Source: Pholis gunnellus (Eukaryota > Chordata > Actinopteri > Perciformes > Pholidae). Taken from it: DNA of 64,000 nucleotides. Under the pieces are notes generated by a model, which saw nothing but the letters and a program-made list of their open reading frames with translations, did no database searches and was not told the origin of the DNA. Positions 10,600 to 22,975 of the stretch are shown here, one piece after another (the first letter of the stretch is position 1; every line of letters starts with the position of its first letter). Location of the stretch: contig OU342809.1 in assembly GCA_910591455.2 (NCBI GenBank), positions 5,902,363 to 5,966,362 of the forward strand, given 5' to 3'. The translations under genes and the position numbers were made by a program.

Positions 10600-12340
10600 T
10601 GTTTGAGGTGTTTTTTAACCACATGTCTAAAACTGTTATAAACTGCAACCGCAATGAAGGAGGAAAAAAGCAGTTTAGTTAAATGGGAACGTAGTTTTGT
10701 AGGAGAAAGGGTTATAGGATAAAAAAGTGCTGTAAGTTGAACTGGGTTAAACAGTTTCTGACGGGTCTTGTAACGTGTTTTACTGCCCAGGAGGAAGCAA
10801 ATTCTGACGGGTGAAAATGAATCAAGGCATCTTCTGACATCTGCAGAAACAGACTGGGGTTCGAATCATCTGTCAAGCAGACAAGAATTGCCAGTGTCAT
10901 AGATAATGAGGAGCTGAATCAGACGGGGAAAAAAGGTCTTAAAAAGACAGTCAGAGAAAATCATTTTGACCATATCCACAAGCCTGACAGGAGACAGTGT
11001 GTAGTGACTGATTTAGTACATTCTACTTTAAGTAGTATTTAATATTTTATTGGATTTTACTGTACAGTTGCTTTCTTCTCCATGCAATTACTCAATCTGG
11101 AATCAAGTATATCACATGACTACCCGGTAAATGAAAAATGTGAGAATCAACATCCCTGACATAATTCCAATAGAGCGCCAAGCTTTAACAACAAGTTAAA
11201 ACAGCTGTGTTTTAAAGCACTCCACAGCACCAGTTTAACATGCTGGGCTTTTAGCTTGCTGCTGGAGCGACATGAGACATGGAACCAGGTCGGAGAAAAA
11301 CAATGAGATGAGTTTAAAAATAAGTGCTGGTCATGAATGCAGCGCAGAATGAGCTGCAAAGACTTTATTTATGGAAAAAATAAGTTGCTTGAAGAGAGAG
11401 TAGAGTGATTAGCTGTCCACTAACAAGTTGAAGGCTTTTTAACAGCTTATTTAGGAGGGGAATTAACACTATACTGCACACAGTAAAGACAGTCATATGG
11501 ACATCAGTTATTTTATTTGGGACTTTAACTTGGTTCGCAAATCGTTGAAATTGGGACCTGGTTTATAGCTTTTAGCATTTGAAACAGTTTACTCTCTCAG
11601 TACTAACAGCGATTTGAAATGAGGACAGGCTTCTTATGTGCTAAAGTTTTTACTTGACCTATTTTACCTCTTACATTGTGTTCATGGACTGGAATAACCA
11701 CTTACCTGGACTTAACTTTCAAGGCCAAACCTTCTGAGCGTGAATGAATATCACAGCTTTAGCTCTGCTATATTTGTTTCTCCCTCACATTCCCTTTGCC
11801 GTGTGTCACAACCTTGACCACCAAAAACATTCTCTCTTGTTTATGGCTTCACAACATGCTCCAAAAATAAAACAACTTCGACATCAAACCGTGCTTGGCT
11901 TTTCATAACAGCAGTTCACGGCAATTATCATTGTACATATTCAGGCACAAGTGAGAAGGGTGAGGACATAACAAATTCCATTTCTGCAATCCATTGATGT
12001 GCCATGAAGGTCAAAGCCAACCCCCGGTGTCACAGTGGACCGTTTGGAGGTGGTTCAAAGGAGAGGAGCCAGGTGTACTGCTACTAGGGGGTGATGCCTG
12101 CTAGGTCTGCGAGTATCACAGGCCACCTGGTGCCTCCATGGATTGACCCCAAATGTTGAGGTAGCTCAGTGCATAACAAAGCTTCCCAAATGCAATTTAC
12201 ACAGCATACTAGTAGAAGCAAATTGCCATTTTATGATTGATATTCTACAGTATGGGCTATTCAACTATATTGATCAAGAGGCCACATTTATAGGCCTCTC
12301 TCTAGGGGCACTAACTTGCTAATTCCGCCATGCTTTAATA
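10600..12340. other. Non-coding stretch, nothing recognised
   Basis: Mostly AT-rich. A tRNA B-box-like word (ggttcgaatc) occurs near 10858 but no cloverleaf or A box can be built around it. A 7-bp inverted repeat (agaggcc/ggcctct) lies near 12279. Confidence 0.45.
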
Positions 12341-12520
12341 CGTTGGGCAGCGGGCTGGTGGCCAGTGGCAGCGCTAGGTCTAGCGGTCCCTCCACCTCAA
12401 TCCGCAGTAAAAAGCTACCTAGCTATCTAGCCAGCCACCTAGTCTCCTGAGCTGCGTTCGCACTCTTCCTAGCGAGCTGCGTCAACAATTTACTCCCCCA
12501 CTGATGTGCGTTGTCACCAT
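12340..12520. other. GC-rich patch of unknown nature
   Basis: A locally GC-rich segment with repeated ctag words (agctacctagctatctagcc) and several CpG dinucleotides. It looks like part of a dispersed repeat, but I cannot assign it to a family. Confidence 0.3.
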
Positions 12521-12957
12521 AATAAATATAACAACCGCCATTTTCTTTTGTACTAGTCACATGACCACGGACAACAGTTCAATTTTCTTTTGTAATCCTT
12601 CTTCTATTTCTATGTTATTAATTAATAATGCACTGCAGATACGCAGGGGCATATCAGGGAATCGCCATGCCTGAAATCTGATTGGCTATCTTCCCGGTCA
12701 GATGTGGGGCCTTAGTTTGAACCAACTGTTTGACAAGTTCAATTAGAAAGATACTGCAATGTTCGTCATTAAAGTAGACATGAGTAGTGGAGACAGACGT
12801 GTGTGTGTCTACAGAACAATAACTACTCGTGCGGTGCTAGTACAGAGAAGGAACACCTTATTGAAATTGATCCTGTGCAGTCTTGAAGTCTGTGGAATCG
12901 GGGCCTGAGTAATTAGGAATTGATCATAACTGTGTGTATCCAGATTTAGACATCTGA

Positions 12958-13205
12958 ATGTGCAGCATCGCGCCTTTTGATAACCACCCACAGAGTTGTG
13001 GCCAGTATTTAATTGCATTTTCGAGTCAAAGGCGTCAGATCAATGACTGGCTGCAGCCTTTTACTGTGTCCTTCACACAGAAATACACCAAGGAGGCTGA
13101 TAACGGAGAGATAGAATCAGACGGGGTCGGGGATGTCCCCACGACGCCATTAGTATCAGTCGTGTGGCGCCATCGTGAAACCTGCAAATTTCATTAGCGC
13201 GCTGG
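12958..13205. promoter_or_regulatory. Candidate conserved non-coding block (regulatory-like)
   Basis: Dense in factor-like words with no repeat signature: ccacagagttgtgg (partial palindrome), atttaattgcatttt, gatcaatgactggctgcag and tttcattagcgcgctgg. GC and CpG content rise above the flanks. The frames across it (12958-13197 plus, 13073-13270 minus) overlap on opposite strands and neither has a family match. Regulatory status is inference from motif density only. Confidence 0.28.
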
Positions 13206-13209
13206 AGCT

Positions 13210-14880
13210 CCCTGTTCAGTATGTACACTGACCAGTCCGTGTCATATTGTGACTGGGACTTATTATTCACATATTTATTCTACCTTGTTATGGTTTTCAG
13301 TAATATGTTTACTAGCTCTGGTGTCACGCTGACTTCAGTGATTATTATGGATGTCTTCTGAAGAAATGTCAAAATGTTGCCGTTCAAATGAGAAGCATCG
13401 TCATATGATCTCATGTTAACCAAGCTTTGACATGTTAAATGTGGATTAAGTCAACACAAATGTGTCTTTTTCTTTTGCATCGCAAGGCTTTACAATGTAT
13501 AATGAGCTTGTAAGATAAATGAATGGACACAGACTAAATACAGTTACAAACACTTGTGTAAACTAATTTGGTCTGCTAACAACGATTACTGTACGTCACT
13601 GCACTAAGCTTTAGTAGCATAACAACAATACCCCTGTTTGTAATGGGTTTATTAAAAATGTATGAGGGAACATCAAGTCACAAGATGTTAATTGCAACCG
13701 CTGAGCCCGACGCTGCCATGTATGCAGTCCCCCTGGAGTACAGTGTAAGAGTAATGTACGACACACTTCTTTAAATCACTCCCACATCTCTCTGACATTT
13801 CAGAGTCAGTCCAATAATCCAAGCTCGTCAAATTAAACAGCAAAAAATGACTGTTACGGCTGAAGCTTGAACACATTTGAAACTGTGGAAAACAAAAAGG
13901 TGCAGGGAAAACACAATTAGACTACAGCACATGTGTCTTATCTTTGTGGAGAATCAACATGGATTTCTACATTGCAACGCAGGATATCTGACACTCTTAT
14001 TCAAAACAACCCCGTGAGTATGAACTGTGAGATTTAATATCTTACCACCAGTGCAAGGGGGAAATCACTCTGACGGTACATCGAACTGCATATAGAGAAG
14101 AGTTCAGCAAAAAAGGAAATGTGTAAAAGTTGTGTTTATGCCTCTAAGACAAGGTGCCAGGTATATATAAAAAATAAAAAATAAACTATTTAACTTGCCG
14201 AGGTTAGGTGTAGTTAGAAGAAAGTTGTTAATTATATTAATAATAACTGATCAATTTCACTTGAATCACCCGTAAGACACAAAAATGGGCTGACTAAAGG
14301 AAGTCATACGCTTGGAAGGTACTGACCACTGGGACAGATGTTTGAAAGTAGTTATGTTCATTTATTTTCTTTCTATGTAAAAGGATCTTGAAAACTATAA
14401 AAAAGACAGTGAAAGTACGTAGTGCCACAGAGTTTTTCAGGTGATGGTGATTAATTGCCTCCTGTGAACACAGAAAGCTATTTTCCACCATTCAATTACA
14501 GCATTCATCAAATTACATCAAAATGTCTGGTGCAGAAACATCTCAACTACAATTAAAGGGGAGCTCAAGGGGATTGAGGCGAAGCTTTGAACCAACAATA
14601 AAACAAGCACATTAAACTGTATATTCTCTAAATTGCATAATAGATGAAATTAAGATTTATACTTTTATTTACTGAGACTTTAACCTTGGTGCGAAACACA
14701 TTTTTACATTCACAAACTATAATGAATTTCAAAGTGTAAAACCTTGCGTGTGCCTGTGCGAACATGTGTGTGGGTGTAGGTGTGTGCGCTGTTGCTTACA
14801 CGTGCATGCAGACACGCAGTGATTGCTTGTGTGTGAAAACAACCAACTTAGTTTTTTCCCCTCCTAGCTTGTTTACTTCC
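13210..14880. other. Non-coding stretch, nothing recognised
   Basis: AT-rich. A GT-rich patch lies at 14745-14835 (imperfect gtgtgtgggtgtaggtgtgtg). No recognised repeat family or coding segment. Confidence 0.5.
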
Positions 14881-15328
14881 ACTGCTTCCTGCTCCAGAGG
14901 TGAGAAGTGTTAATGAGGGTGCACCAGCCCTTTCCACCCGATAACAAATACTGGTCTACAAAACCCATCAATACCGTGATAGCGGGTGCGCACAGATTTG
15001 CTGGTAATTATGCCCTCTGGATGTACCCCTCAAATGCCCCCACCCCCCCACCCCTGCACTGTGCTGCCCATCCTCGGCTTCCCCCAATAGGTGAAGTAAA
15101 GCCACTGAGAGCCTGAGTACGGGTGCTCGACCAATTAGAGGAATAAATACACAGCACAACAGACGGCTCTTAGATCTGCCAAGCAGGGCAGCGCCAGGCG
15201 TTGTTTTCCGGGTCCCACACACGAGGTTGTGCGGTGTGTCATCCTGAAGAGAAAAGACCACTGTCAGCTTGTTGAGAAGATTGCCGTTTGTTCTGTTGAA
15301 CCTGGATAACAAGGAGCCATAATGACGA

Positions 15329-15369
15329 GGGGGGGGGGGGCTTCTTTTTTTCCCTTTTTTTTTTTCATG
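15329..15369. repeat. G12 tract followed by T-rich tract
   Basis: Twelve consecutive G residues (15329-15340) are followed by cttc and two T runs separated by ccc. This is a likely polymorphic site and one where read or assembly errors are common. Confidence 0.9.
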
Positions 15370-15653
15370 TTCTGCCATCGGCAGTTCGACACCGTATTTC
15401 TTTTCAGGAGTTCAGTGGACAACTTTCTGAACAGGCCATTAACGGTGTTAAGAGTGACAGAAAAGTTCCATAAAGGAAAAAAAAAAAGAAAAATCACACC
15501 TCATGAGTGAACGTCTCCCGGTTGTTGCTGCTGTAGCGTCACAGACAGATTCAGAGAGCTGACCTCCACCAAACCATTAGTGTGCTCTAGTGGGACATCT
15601 TCTCCCGGACAGCAAGGTGAGAAAAGACCCTGTTGGCAGTTAGAAAGGGGTCG

Positions 15654-15670
15654 CCCCCCCCCCCCCCCCC
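15654..15670. repeat. C17 homopolymer
   Basis: Seventeen consecutive C residues, followed by tctcacccc. On the opposite strand this is a long G run with quadruplex-forming potential. Confidence 0.95.
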
Positions 15671-16249
15671 TCTCACCCCTTCCCTCTCCCGGGAGACACG
15701 CGCAGGTGGCAAAGTGGCAGAGCCGTTGTCATGGCAACCTCCTTCAATTCATCCATCCCTGCCCGATGCTGACAGATGTGTTAAGCCTTTCGGGCAATTG
15801 GAATTGAGAGGATTGACCCTTTTCTCGCTTGTTTTCTTTTTTGGGAAGTTCGAGTTTCGGTGGGCTCAGAGAACGAAACGTGGAGTCAGAAGGAAAGACA
15901 GCAAGTGAAAGTCAGCCCGGCAAGAGAGAGAGCAAAACGTGATCAGCAAACCTCCCCCTCTGCTCTTCCTCCTGTGTAATCAACGTGACATTGCAGGTGG
16001 AACGCCCTGGGAGCTTTCTTTGCCAACAGGCCCTCGGGCGAGCCGCAGGGATCGCTGGCTGACAGAGAAACTCCCAGCTCAGGGACTTGTGATGTTCTCG
16101 CTCAGTCCATATCAGTCTCACACAGTCCGCAGCATGAACCCAACTCCTCCGCCAGCCCTCGGATTACTTCCAATGAAGAGCATCTCTAGTCTGCGCTGTC
16201 AGAGCCTGGTAGAGACTATCGCTCCCGTCATAGGAAAACACATACAAAT

Positions 16250-17520
16250 GCAGTTTGGGTGTTTTGCATTGGCTCACTTGAATTCCAGAGTTGACATGGA
16301 TATTTACATGTTGAGACTCTCAGTCGCAGAACTTGGGGGGAAAAAAAGGAAACCAACCAGATTTTAAACATCTGTATTTTCTTATGGCAGGTACCTCAGC
16401 TGTTTAAACTCTAACAGTAAATGAAATTCCACCGACACACATGATGGAAAGATGTCAGCCAAAGCACAACAAATGCTTGTGTTCTCTGTTGTTACATTAC
16501 AATGAATTGAATATCATTGGGGTTTTGGACTCATCAAAATATCATGAATAAATAATCCTAAGTGCCAGTGTAGTTAGGTTGTTGGTAATTATTCCTTTGG
16601 ACTTGATTGATGCATCAAATGTTTTACTTCTCTCATTTAAATCTAGTAACAACGGTACACAATCCAGTAACTACAGTAATAGATAATCCTCATTTAGGAG
16701 CTAATGTATGCACTTTTTAAATGCAATGAACTCCAAACTACTCCTCAAACTTTGCAAAGTTATAATAGCCGTTAAAATAATGTCTATAGATCGTTAACAA
16801 ACCAACTAATAACAATTTCCAGGTTCCTGAAAAAGACATATTTGGCATATTAAGGTATTGCAGAACACAATGTGTCCCTGTGTACCTCAGCCACTCTCTA
16901 CCGTGCAAGAAAAATGAGGTTAGACTGAACATAATCTATAATGCAAAAGCTAGAGCATCAGCTGGAAGCCAGACTGCTTTGCAGACTCAACATGCTACAT
17001 GGTTTGATTCGTTGAGCACGTCACAAACACATTTAAGGTTCAAACCCACTGGGGCCACACACACAGAAAATGAAAGCGCTCGTGATACTTTAAGGCACTT
17101 AAAATAAAAGTACGTACCAAATGGCATATGCTCCGTTACAAGTACAAAGGGAGTGTAGAGCGTGAAGTGGGAGCGATTATGTTTTGAACTACATAACACA
17201 GAACATAATTGTTTGCAAATATGATTTTCCACCAAAATGCGAAACACACCTTGACATCCTGACAGCCACGATATGAAAACAAATTGATGACTCTGGTGTG
17301 GAAACAGGAGGCGGCACGTGTTGAATACACACTGTCACACATGCTGATTTACAGATTAAGCCCAGTGCAGGTTTGGACAGCGTTTACACTACATCCTAAT
17401 GGAGTGTTCATCTACAAAAGAAGCCATTCATTCAACCATCGCGACGCAATACTCCCACAACATTTCTCCACCCAAAGAGGAATCATTTTTGCCTTTCGCA
17501 TCCATCATTGTTTGACTGAT
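16250..17520. other. Non-coding stretch, nothing recognised
   Basis: Unique-looking AT-rich sequence with short overlapping frames on both strands and no recognised repeat. Confidence 0.45.
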
Positions 17521-17813
17521 TGATTACAATGCACAGGCCGCAGTGGCTGCTGCAGCACTAATGCAGATTAGATGCAGAATTCAGGAGATGCCTGATGTGA
17601 GGGTCTGTATTGGCTACAAAAATCACCCATTAGATTCTGCTAGTCTTATTAGCATTCGCTGGCATTGCCTGAAAATGTGTCTGCCAGTGTGTCGCGCACT
17701 TGATGAGAGGCCAAGAAATGTGAAGGAAGATGTCCTCAATGCTTTTTCTCTGACAGGCTGAATTACTGAATCTATCTTCACTCGGGGAGTTCTGTTTACA
17801 TGATGGTACCAAT

Positions 17814-17859
17814 AAAAAAAAAATATATATATTTATATATATATATATATATATATATT
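17814..17859. repeat. A-run plus (AT)n microsatellite
   Basis: A ten-base A run leads into an AT dinucleotide array interrupted once by a TT, ending at attgtgc. It is a typical mutable microsatellite. Confidence 0.95.
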
Positions 17860-18298
17860 GTGCTTAGGAAATAAATCAGACTGATTCCCTTTCCTACCAC
17901 CACAGCCTCATTACCCCAACTGAATGTAACATTGAGTGAATGTCAATGTTACACAGCATATTGAACGAACTCTGCTGCAGTGAAAACGGTTCCAGACTCC
18001 AGACAGACTCTCACTTCTTTCCTTTTTTTTCGCTGTTGCTTTTAGATCTCGACTTTCAAGGTGTCAGATGCCAGGCGGTTGTCCATCTGTTGCAGTTTGT
18101 CAGCTACCTCTTTAACCCCGATTGGATGTGACATAGCATGTCGTATTCACTGGTTTTAACAACGCAGCCTGTTTTTTTTTTTTGTCTTTTGCCAAAGGTC
18201 AGAACTGATGTACGTGCCAAAACCCCTGCCAGTGTCTGTGTCGACATATCCTCATTGATGTCTCCGCAACAGAGACAAAGCAGCATCAACTGAGCAAT

Positions 18299-18313
18299 CC
18301 CCCCCCCCCCCCC
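18299..18313. repeat. C15 homopolymer
   Basis: Fifteen consecutive C residues preceded by ctgagcaat and followed by tcc. Confidence 0.95.
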
Positions 18314-18399
18314 TCCTTTATCTCAGTGGACTGCTACTGTGGTTGTTGATGTGTGTCTCACTGCATAGGTGTCTAATTAAAGTGTGAAGTGGATAAGCA

Positions 18400-20640
18400 A
18401 CTGAGGTGGGGGTTGCGTCCCTCTGCACATATATTCGGTGAATTTAAAGCATCTTTTAGATGAGACTATTAAAATGGGAACAAATAAGGCTGGCGTAACA
18501 GTGTCATAATCGTCATTAACACGGATGCAACTTAATGAATGTTTATTACTGTCATTGCACAATATTACATCTTTATGAAGCCTCAAGACTCAACCACTTT
18601 ACTTGAAGAAACATAATTAATCATGCATGTCACTGTGGTGAAAGCATTTAAGGGTAGTAACCGTGTATTACTGCATTTAAAGCGGACCATGATAGCTTAC
18701 ATCCGTGCTACTGACATGAAATCACAATCAAGTTTGAATCATCTTAATATCAGTTATCATGACTTAGTTATGGCAGTATTACAACACACCAAATCAAATA
18801 ACCGAACCAACACCGACAGGAAAGGTCAGATGTTTAGAAACGGACAAGTGTTTTCCAAGAAATGGCATAAGAATATAAATAATCTGTAGAAGAATATGCT
18901 ATTATCTAGGGCTTTATAACATTAGATTTTGTCAACATAATAATGTTTTATTATTACTGTTTGAACTGCAAAATAATCGGTCTGTTTCAAAATGAACTTA
19001 ACAGCTACAAAGACTTCAGTTAGTGAAGAAGTTTTGCTGTTTTGCTGGACTGACCATCTGAAGCAGCAGCAGTCTAACAATAGGCGGCGCTGCATATTGG
19101 GATTGTAAAGTCGACAGACACGTGGTTTTAACTGTATGAATATAATTGACTTGACTTTAACTGGCATAGGGTGAATCTGCTGGAAAAAAGTTTTCAAAAA
19201 ATGCTGTTCAATAATTATTTTTTACAATGACCCCAAAAACTGCAGAACAGTTGCATCTGTGGCAGGATCATTAATACTTTAGATCTCAGGAGCAGACCCT
19301 GCTGTGTTAACTTTGATGTATTTTGTCTTTCTGGGTCTACAGCATGTTACTAATAAGCAGTTTGAAATCTTGATTTGACCAAAAATGTTTTATTTTCTTT
19401 TGGCTCTCAAGCTTGGTGTTTCCTAATGCACATGCTTGATGAGAGACAAAACCCAGATCAGACAGAAATGGGGAAGGTACCCCTTTCATTAAAAGAGCAC
19501 ATCGTGGAACATCGTGCATATCAACTGGTTTGGATATTCATTGGTAAAATGGTTGAACTGCTGTCACCACTAAAATAGTGATGATTTACGTGAGTCAGAG
19601 AAACATTTCAATTCAGTGCCCACGGTAAAAGCCAAAGTATTTGGAGATGCATGTATCGAGAGCATTGTGAAAAGCCACAGGTTTCTCACCATAATTAGTG
19701 CGAGTTTTAGCTTTGGATCAGATACATTTTACGCATGTTAAAAAAAGGACTGCAGCTTTTATTTGGTAGTATTCAACAAAAGTGTAGAGTACAGCTATGG
19801 GGGGAAAAAAGGCTAATAGTCTTTCCTCATTGTTTTGCTCTCACTCCCTTCCCTGTTCATTTGTTCATTAGGTAGAGAAGTATAACCTTTTGATAAGGCA
19901 AACTTACCCATTAAATGATGAGAAAAGAAAACCACCCGTGTACCGATATTGGCTCATATCAAGTTATTTAAATCGTATCTTCGTTTCCTTTGTCTGTTCT
20001 TTTGCAGTTGAACTATACACACTTCTGTAGGTTTACTGCAGGGATGCCGTGCAGATACCCTTACCTCTTCCAGACAGGACTGACAGGAATTGTCATCTCA
20101 CAACCGATGGAGTTCGAGCACCATAAATGAATAATTCTGTGGCTGTGAAGCTGCTGCATAAGAGCTTTCCAAAAAAAACAACTCAGATTGTGCAGAACTA
20201 CAGCATGTGAATATACAGTGGATGCAAAATTCAGATGGGCAAATAAACTGCCAAAAAAAAGAAATCTATGCTAAAGGAATACTGTAGATTTTATCATTTC
20301 TACCAGGGGGACGCTGAGCACTGTCCATAAATTACATCCATCAGACAGCACAAGAGAAACAGCCTCAGCGCTCCATCAACCATTTTGCTTTCTCAGAAGG
20401 TCATGAGCAACTTCATCATTGGCAGCCGTGATGCCTGTGATGTGTCCATCTCTGTCACATTGGTGAACTGCACATCGAGAAAGACGGCAAATTAATTGTT
20501 GTTGCTGAGGACTGCCGCACCTTTAAATACCATTTAAATGACAGTCATCATCTTGTCTTACCTTTACAGTAGAATTTCAAAATAGTGTGAATTGTCGCAG
20601 TTTGAAACAGCCAAAGTTGGATTCTAAAGTGTTGCGTGGA
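18400..20640. other. Non-coding stretch, nothing recognised
   Basis: AT-rich. A weak CTCF-like word (ctaccagggggacg, about 11 of 14 consensus positions) is at 20301. The frame at 18623-18889 has random-looking composition. No repeats were identified. Confidence 0.45.
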
Positions 20641-20648
20641 GTCGCTGA

Positions 20649-20671
20649 TTTTCTCCTATCATAGGAGAAAA
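20649..20671. repeat. Perfect 11-bp palindrome
   Basis: ttttctcctat (20649-20659) and ataggagaaaa (20661-20671) are exact reverse complements around a single C. It may form a cruciform; no function can be assigned. Confidence 0.92.
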
Positions 20672-20728
20672 CAGTTGTTGAATGGCATTAATTGAAGTTA
20701 AACATGTTAGTTACAATAATCAAAAATG

Positions 20729-20744
20729 TTGTCAATATTGACAA
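20729..20744. repeat. 16-bp perfect palindrome
   Basis: ttgtcaatattgacaa is self-complementary and sits in an imperfect extended symmetry of caatgttg words. It contains two ATTGAC/GTCAAT cores in inverted orientation. It could be a dimeric factor site or chance in AT-rich DNA. Confidence 0.85.
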
Positions 20745-21692
20745 TGTTGATTTACAAGTCATACACAAAATACAGTAACAGGAAGCTAGCTAACATTAGC
20801 TACGTTGACTTGTAAAACCTCTGCCGCAAAGTAAACCCAGATTGGTACAAACCAAACCGGCCTTTTTGAAATAAAGCACTAATAGGCAATTTCAATTGAA
20901 ATATAAGGCAATCTCTTATTGTTATCAAAGTTACTCACCTTGAAGATCTGTGCATACATGGGCAGAAGGTCATATCAAATGCAAAAAAAGCAAATCTATA
21001 TAGCCTACAATTACATATACTGTATAATATGTGTTAAAGCTCTGCAAGCAGATTTCTTTAAAGAAAAATGTGTGTTTCCCATATGATACAATACACATTG
21101 ATTCAGCGTTTATCTCAAATTCAAAATGTTGCACATGGCTCAGTCCTTCTGTCGTTCATGGGTTCAGTGTATTATGCAATGTTTATTAGGCTAGATATTT
21201 TTGTCCATGCTGAACATGAACTTGATCTGGCTTCATTCCGTTTGGCACATCGTCCCATTTCTAAGGAAAGAGTCCAAGAAAATAAAGGGTAATGGATGGA
21301 CGGTCTGAAGGTCACATTGCTGCCCACTAATGGGTAAAGCACTCCCCTCGGTGCTACTGAATAAGTCTCTGTTCTGGGACAGTGATTTCCTACAATGTAG
21401 CAAAATTAGGAGGAATCCAAAGGCAGCCCAGGGGAAAAGAAGCTATAGGTTGTTTTCCTGGTCTATGTATTGTGAAAGATTACCACTGAATTCGCCTTAG
21501 TACAAGGTCAAGCAGTATACCACTGTGCAGAACATCATGGCATGAAGAACCACAGCCTGAACAGTTGCTTGTTTTGTATTTATTAAGGCCTCCTATTGAA
21601 ACCTTTAAAAATGTCCTGCTCCTGTAATTGTTCAACAACAAAACTGAGCGACGGAAGGTAAAAAGTGTTGCCAGTGATTACAACGACCCCAA

Positions 21693-21716
21693 GGGTCAAA
21701 GGGGGTCAAAAGGTCA
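21693..21716 (+). promoter_or_regulatory. Three tandem nuclear-receptor half-sites
   Basis: GGGTCA at 21693-21698, GGGTCA at 21703-21708 and AGGTCA at 21711-21716 lie in the same orientation, spaced 4 and 2 bp apart. Those spacings correspond to DR4 (thyroid/LXR type) and DR2 (retinoid type) arrangements in the AGGTCA nuclear-receptor code. Occupancy is inference; a simple purine-rich repeat origin is possible. Confidence 0.4.
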
Positions 21717-22151
21717 ATGGAATACAGGAGGTTTAATCCTCCACACATTGTAGGTGGTAAATCCAAAATAATTTGCCAGCTAAGTAAACAGCCAAAGGCG
21801 ATGTTACACACCCTGCCAAAACATTGTGTCCAAAATCTAGCCAAAATAATTACAAAAAGGCATAGACAGGGAGACAAAGAGACAGGGAAACAAAGAGAGA
21901 GAGAGGGCTGCATTTACTGATCAAAATGTAGGGAATAAATGAGCTGTATTTGCTTGGTGGATACTGTTTATTTAGTAGAACTAATGGAGTCACATACATT
22001 GACCATGCAATGCATTCTACTTTCAAGAAGGCCACAGAATGAATGTCTATTGGTTGTTGAAACCAGCGAAGTGTTAAATCAATTTCATTTTTTGTTGTTG
22101 TATGGTTTTAAACTCAAGTACTTTATTGCAAGGTACTCTTTGAGACCCCAC

Positions 22152-22346
22152 CAGTGTTGGGCAAGCTACTTGAAACTGTCATGATTTACACATTACATAT
22201 TACTCATTAGAAAAGTAATTACATTAGCAAGATGGCTAATAAGACACAATATGTATATGCATAGATGGATGGATACACAGATGAACGAAGTAACTGTAAT
22301 GTATTATTGTAAAAAGGTAATGATATGAATATAACGCCCAAAACTG
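22152..22346. mobile_element. hAT MITE, 195 bp, with TIRs and 8-bp TSD
   Basis: It starts cagtgttgggc and ends gcccaaaactg, so the terminal inverted repeats match at 10 of 11 positions. The flanking 8-mers gaccccac (22144-22151) and gacaccac (22347-22354) match at 7 of 8, as expected for an old hAT target duplication. The interior has the acttgaaactg..taattacattag and gtaactgtaatg words typical of the fish cagtgttgggcaag repeat family. There is no coding capacity. Confidence 0.88.
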
Positions 22347-22569
22347 GACACCACACATTTGACATGAGGAATGGAAATACACGCACCTTTTTTTTGCAAC
22401 GAAATACGTACGATAGTAATAATAATAAACAATAGAAGAACAATAGGTCCTACGCTCCGACTACATCGGTGCTCGGGCCCTAATAAAAGCTTATTCCTCA
22501 ACTGCTTTTTTTTTGTTGTTATTCTGTGAAAGCAGCTCAAGAAATCACCAGACAAGAATGCTCTTTATA

Positions 22570-22975
22570 TTAATTTAATGATTTTAACTGGAAGTTTCAG
22601 CAGCCCTCCGAAGAGTGATGGCACCATGCTGGGCCTCCACTTTCCTGCCCTCCAGGGTGTTCCCACGTGAAGAGGCTAGGCTATTATTTGCGGGATACAT
22701 TCTGTGCTCTACATACATTCAATTCAAAAAGGCACTTACTGAGGTTGAGGCTTGAGGTGCAGTGTAATTTGCCATGGTCTTCATTTAAATGCCTGTAATT
22801 CATTCAGGCGTAAACCCCTCCATTTTCACATCTTCAACTACCAGTGCAGGGTGATGATCATTCCTGCCACAATCACACGCCTGCATTCATCATTTGTGCG
22901 TGGTGACCTTGTGAATATCTTTGAGCATATTATACAAGTCTCCATCCCTTTCACAGGCACAGTAGAGTGAGTTGG
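22570..22975. promoter_or_regulatory. Candidate conserved non-coding block (regulatory-like)
   Basis: A repeat-free segment with balanced composition and many factor-like words: cccacgtgaag (E-box CACGTG), catttaaatgcc, ctgtaattcattcagg, gatgatcattcc and atcacacgcctgc. The frame at 22752-22970 has no family match. Regulatory status is inferred from motif density. Confidence 0.25.

Larger units (their letters stand above)
14890..16240. promoter_or_regulatory. CpG-rich block, possible CpG island or enhancer
   Basis: This is the most CpG- and GC-rich part of the window. CpG words recur throughout, for example agcgggtgcgcac, ccaggcgttgttttccggg, cccgggagacacgcgc and ctcgggcgagccgcag. Two CCAAT boxes (15084, 15131) sit upstream of an A/T-rich aataaata at 15142, and G, T and C homopolymers interrupt it at 15329-15369 and 15654-15670. 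Long frames here (142 codons at 15939-16367 plus, 136 codons at 14968-15378 minus) are proline- or lysine-rich, overlap one another and match no family; they are the expected by-product of GC-rich DNA. A promoter or untranslated first exon is possible but not shown. Confidence 0.35.

Noticed and set aside
10855..10870. ggttcgaatc as a tRNA B box
   Set aside because: No A box, acceptor stem or anticodon arm could be formed around it.
15939..16367. 142-codon open frame in the CpG-rich block
   Set aside because: GC-rich DNA has few stop codons; the peptide is low-complexity at its start and no family is recognised.
20301..20316. CTCF-like word ctaccagggggacg
   Set aside because: Matches only about 11 of 14 consensus positions, unlike the much better match at 49993-50008; a similar weak word lies at 12080.
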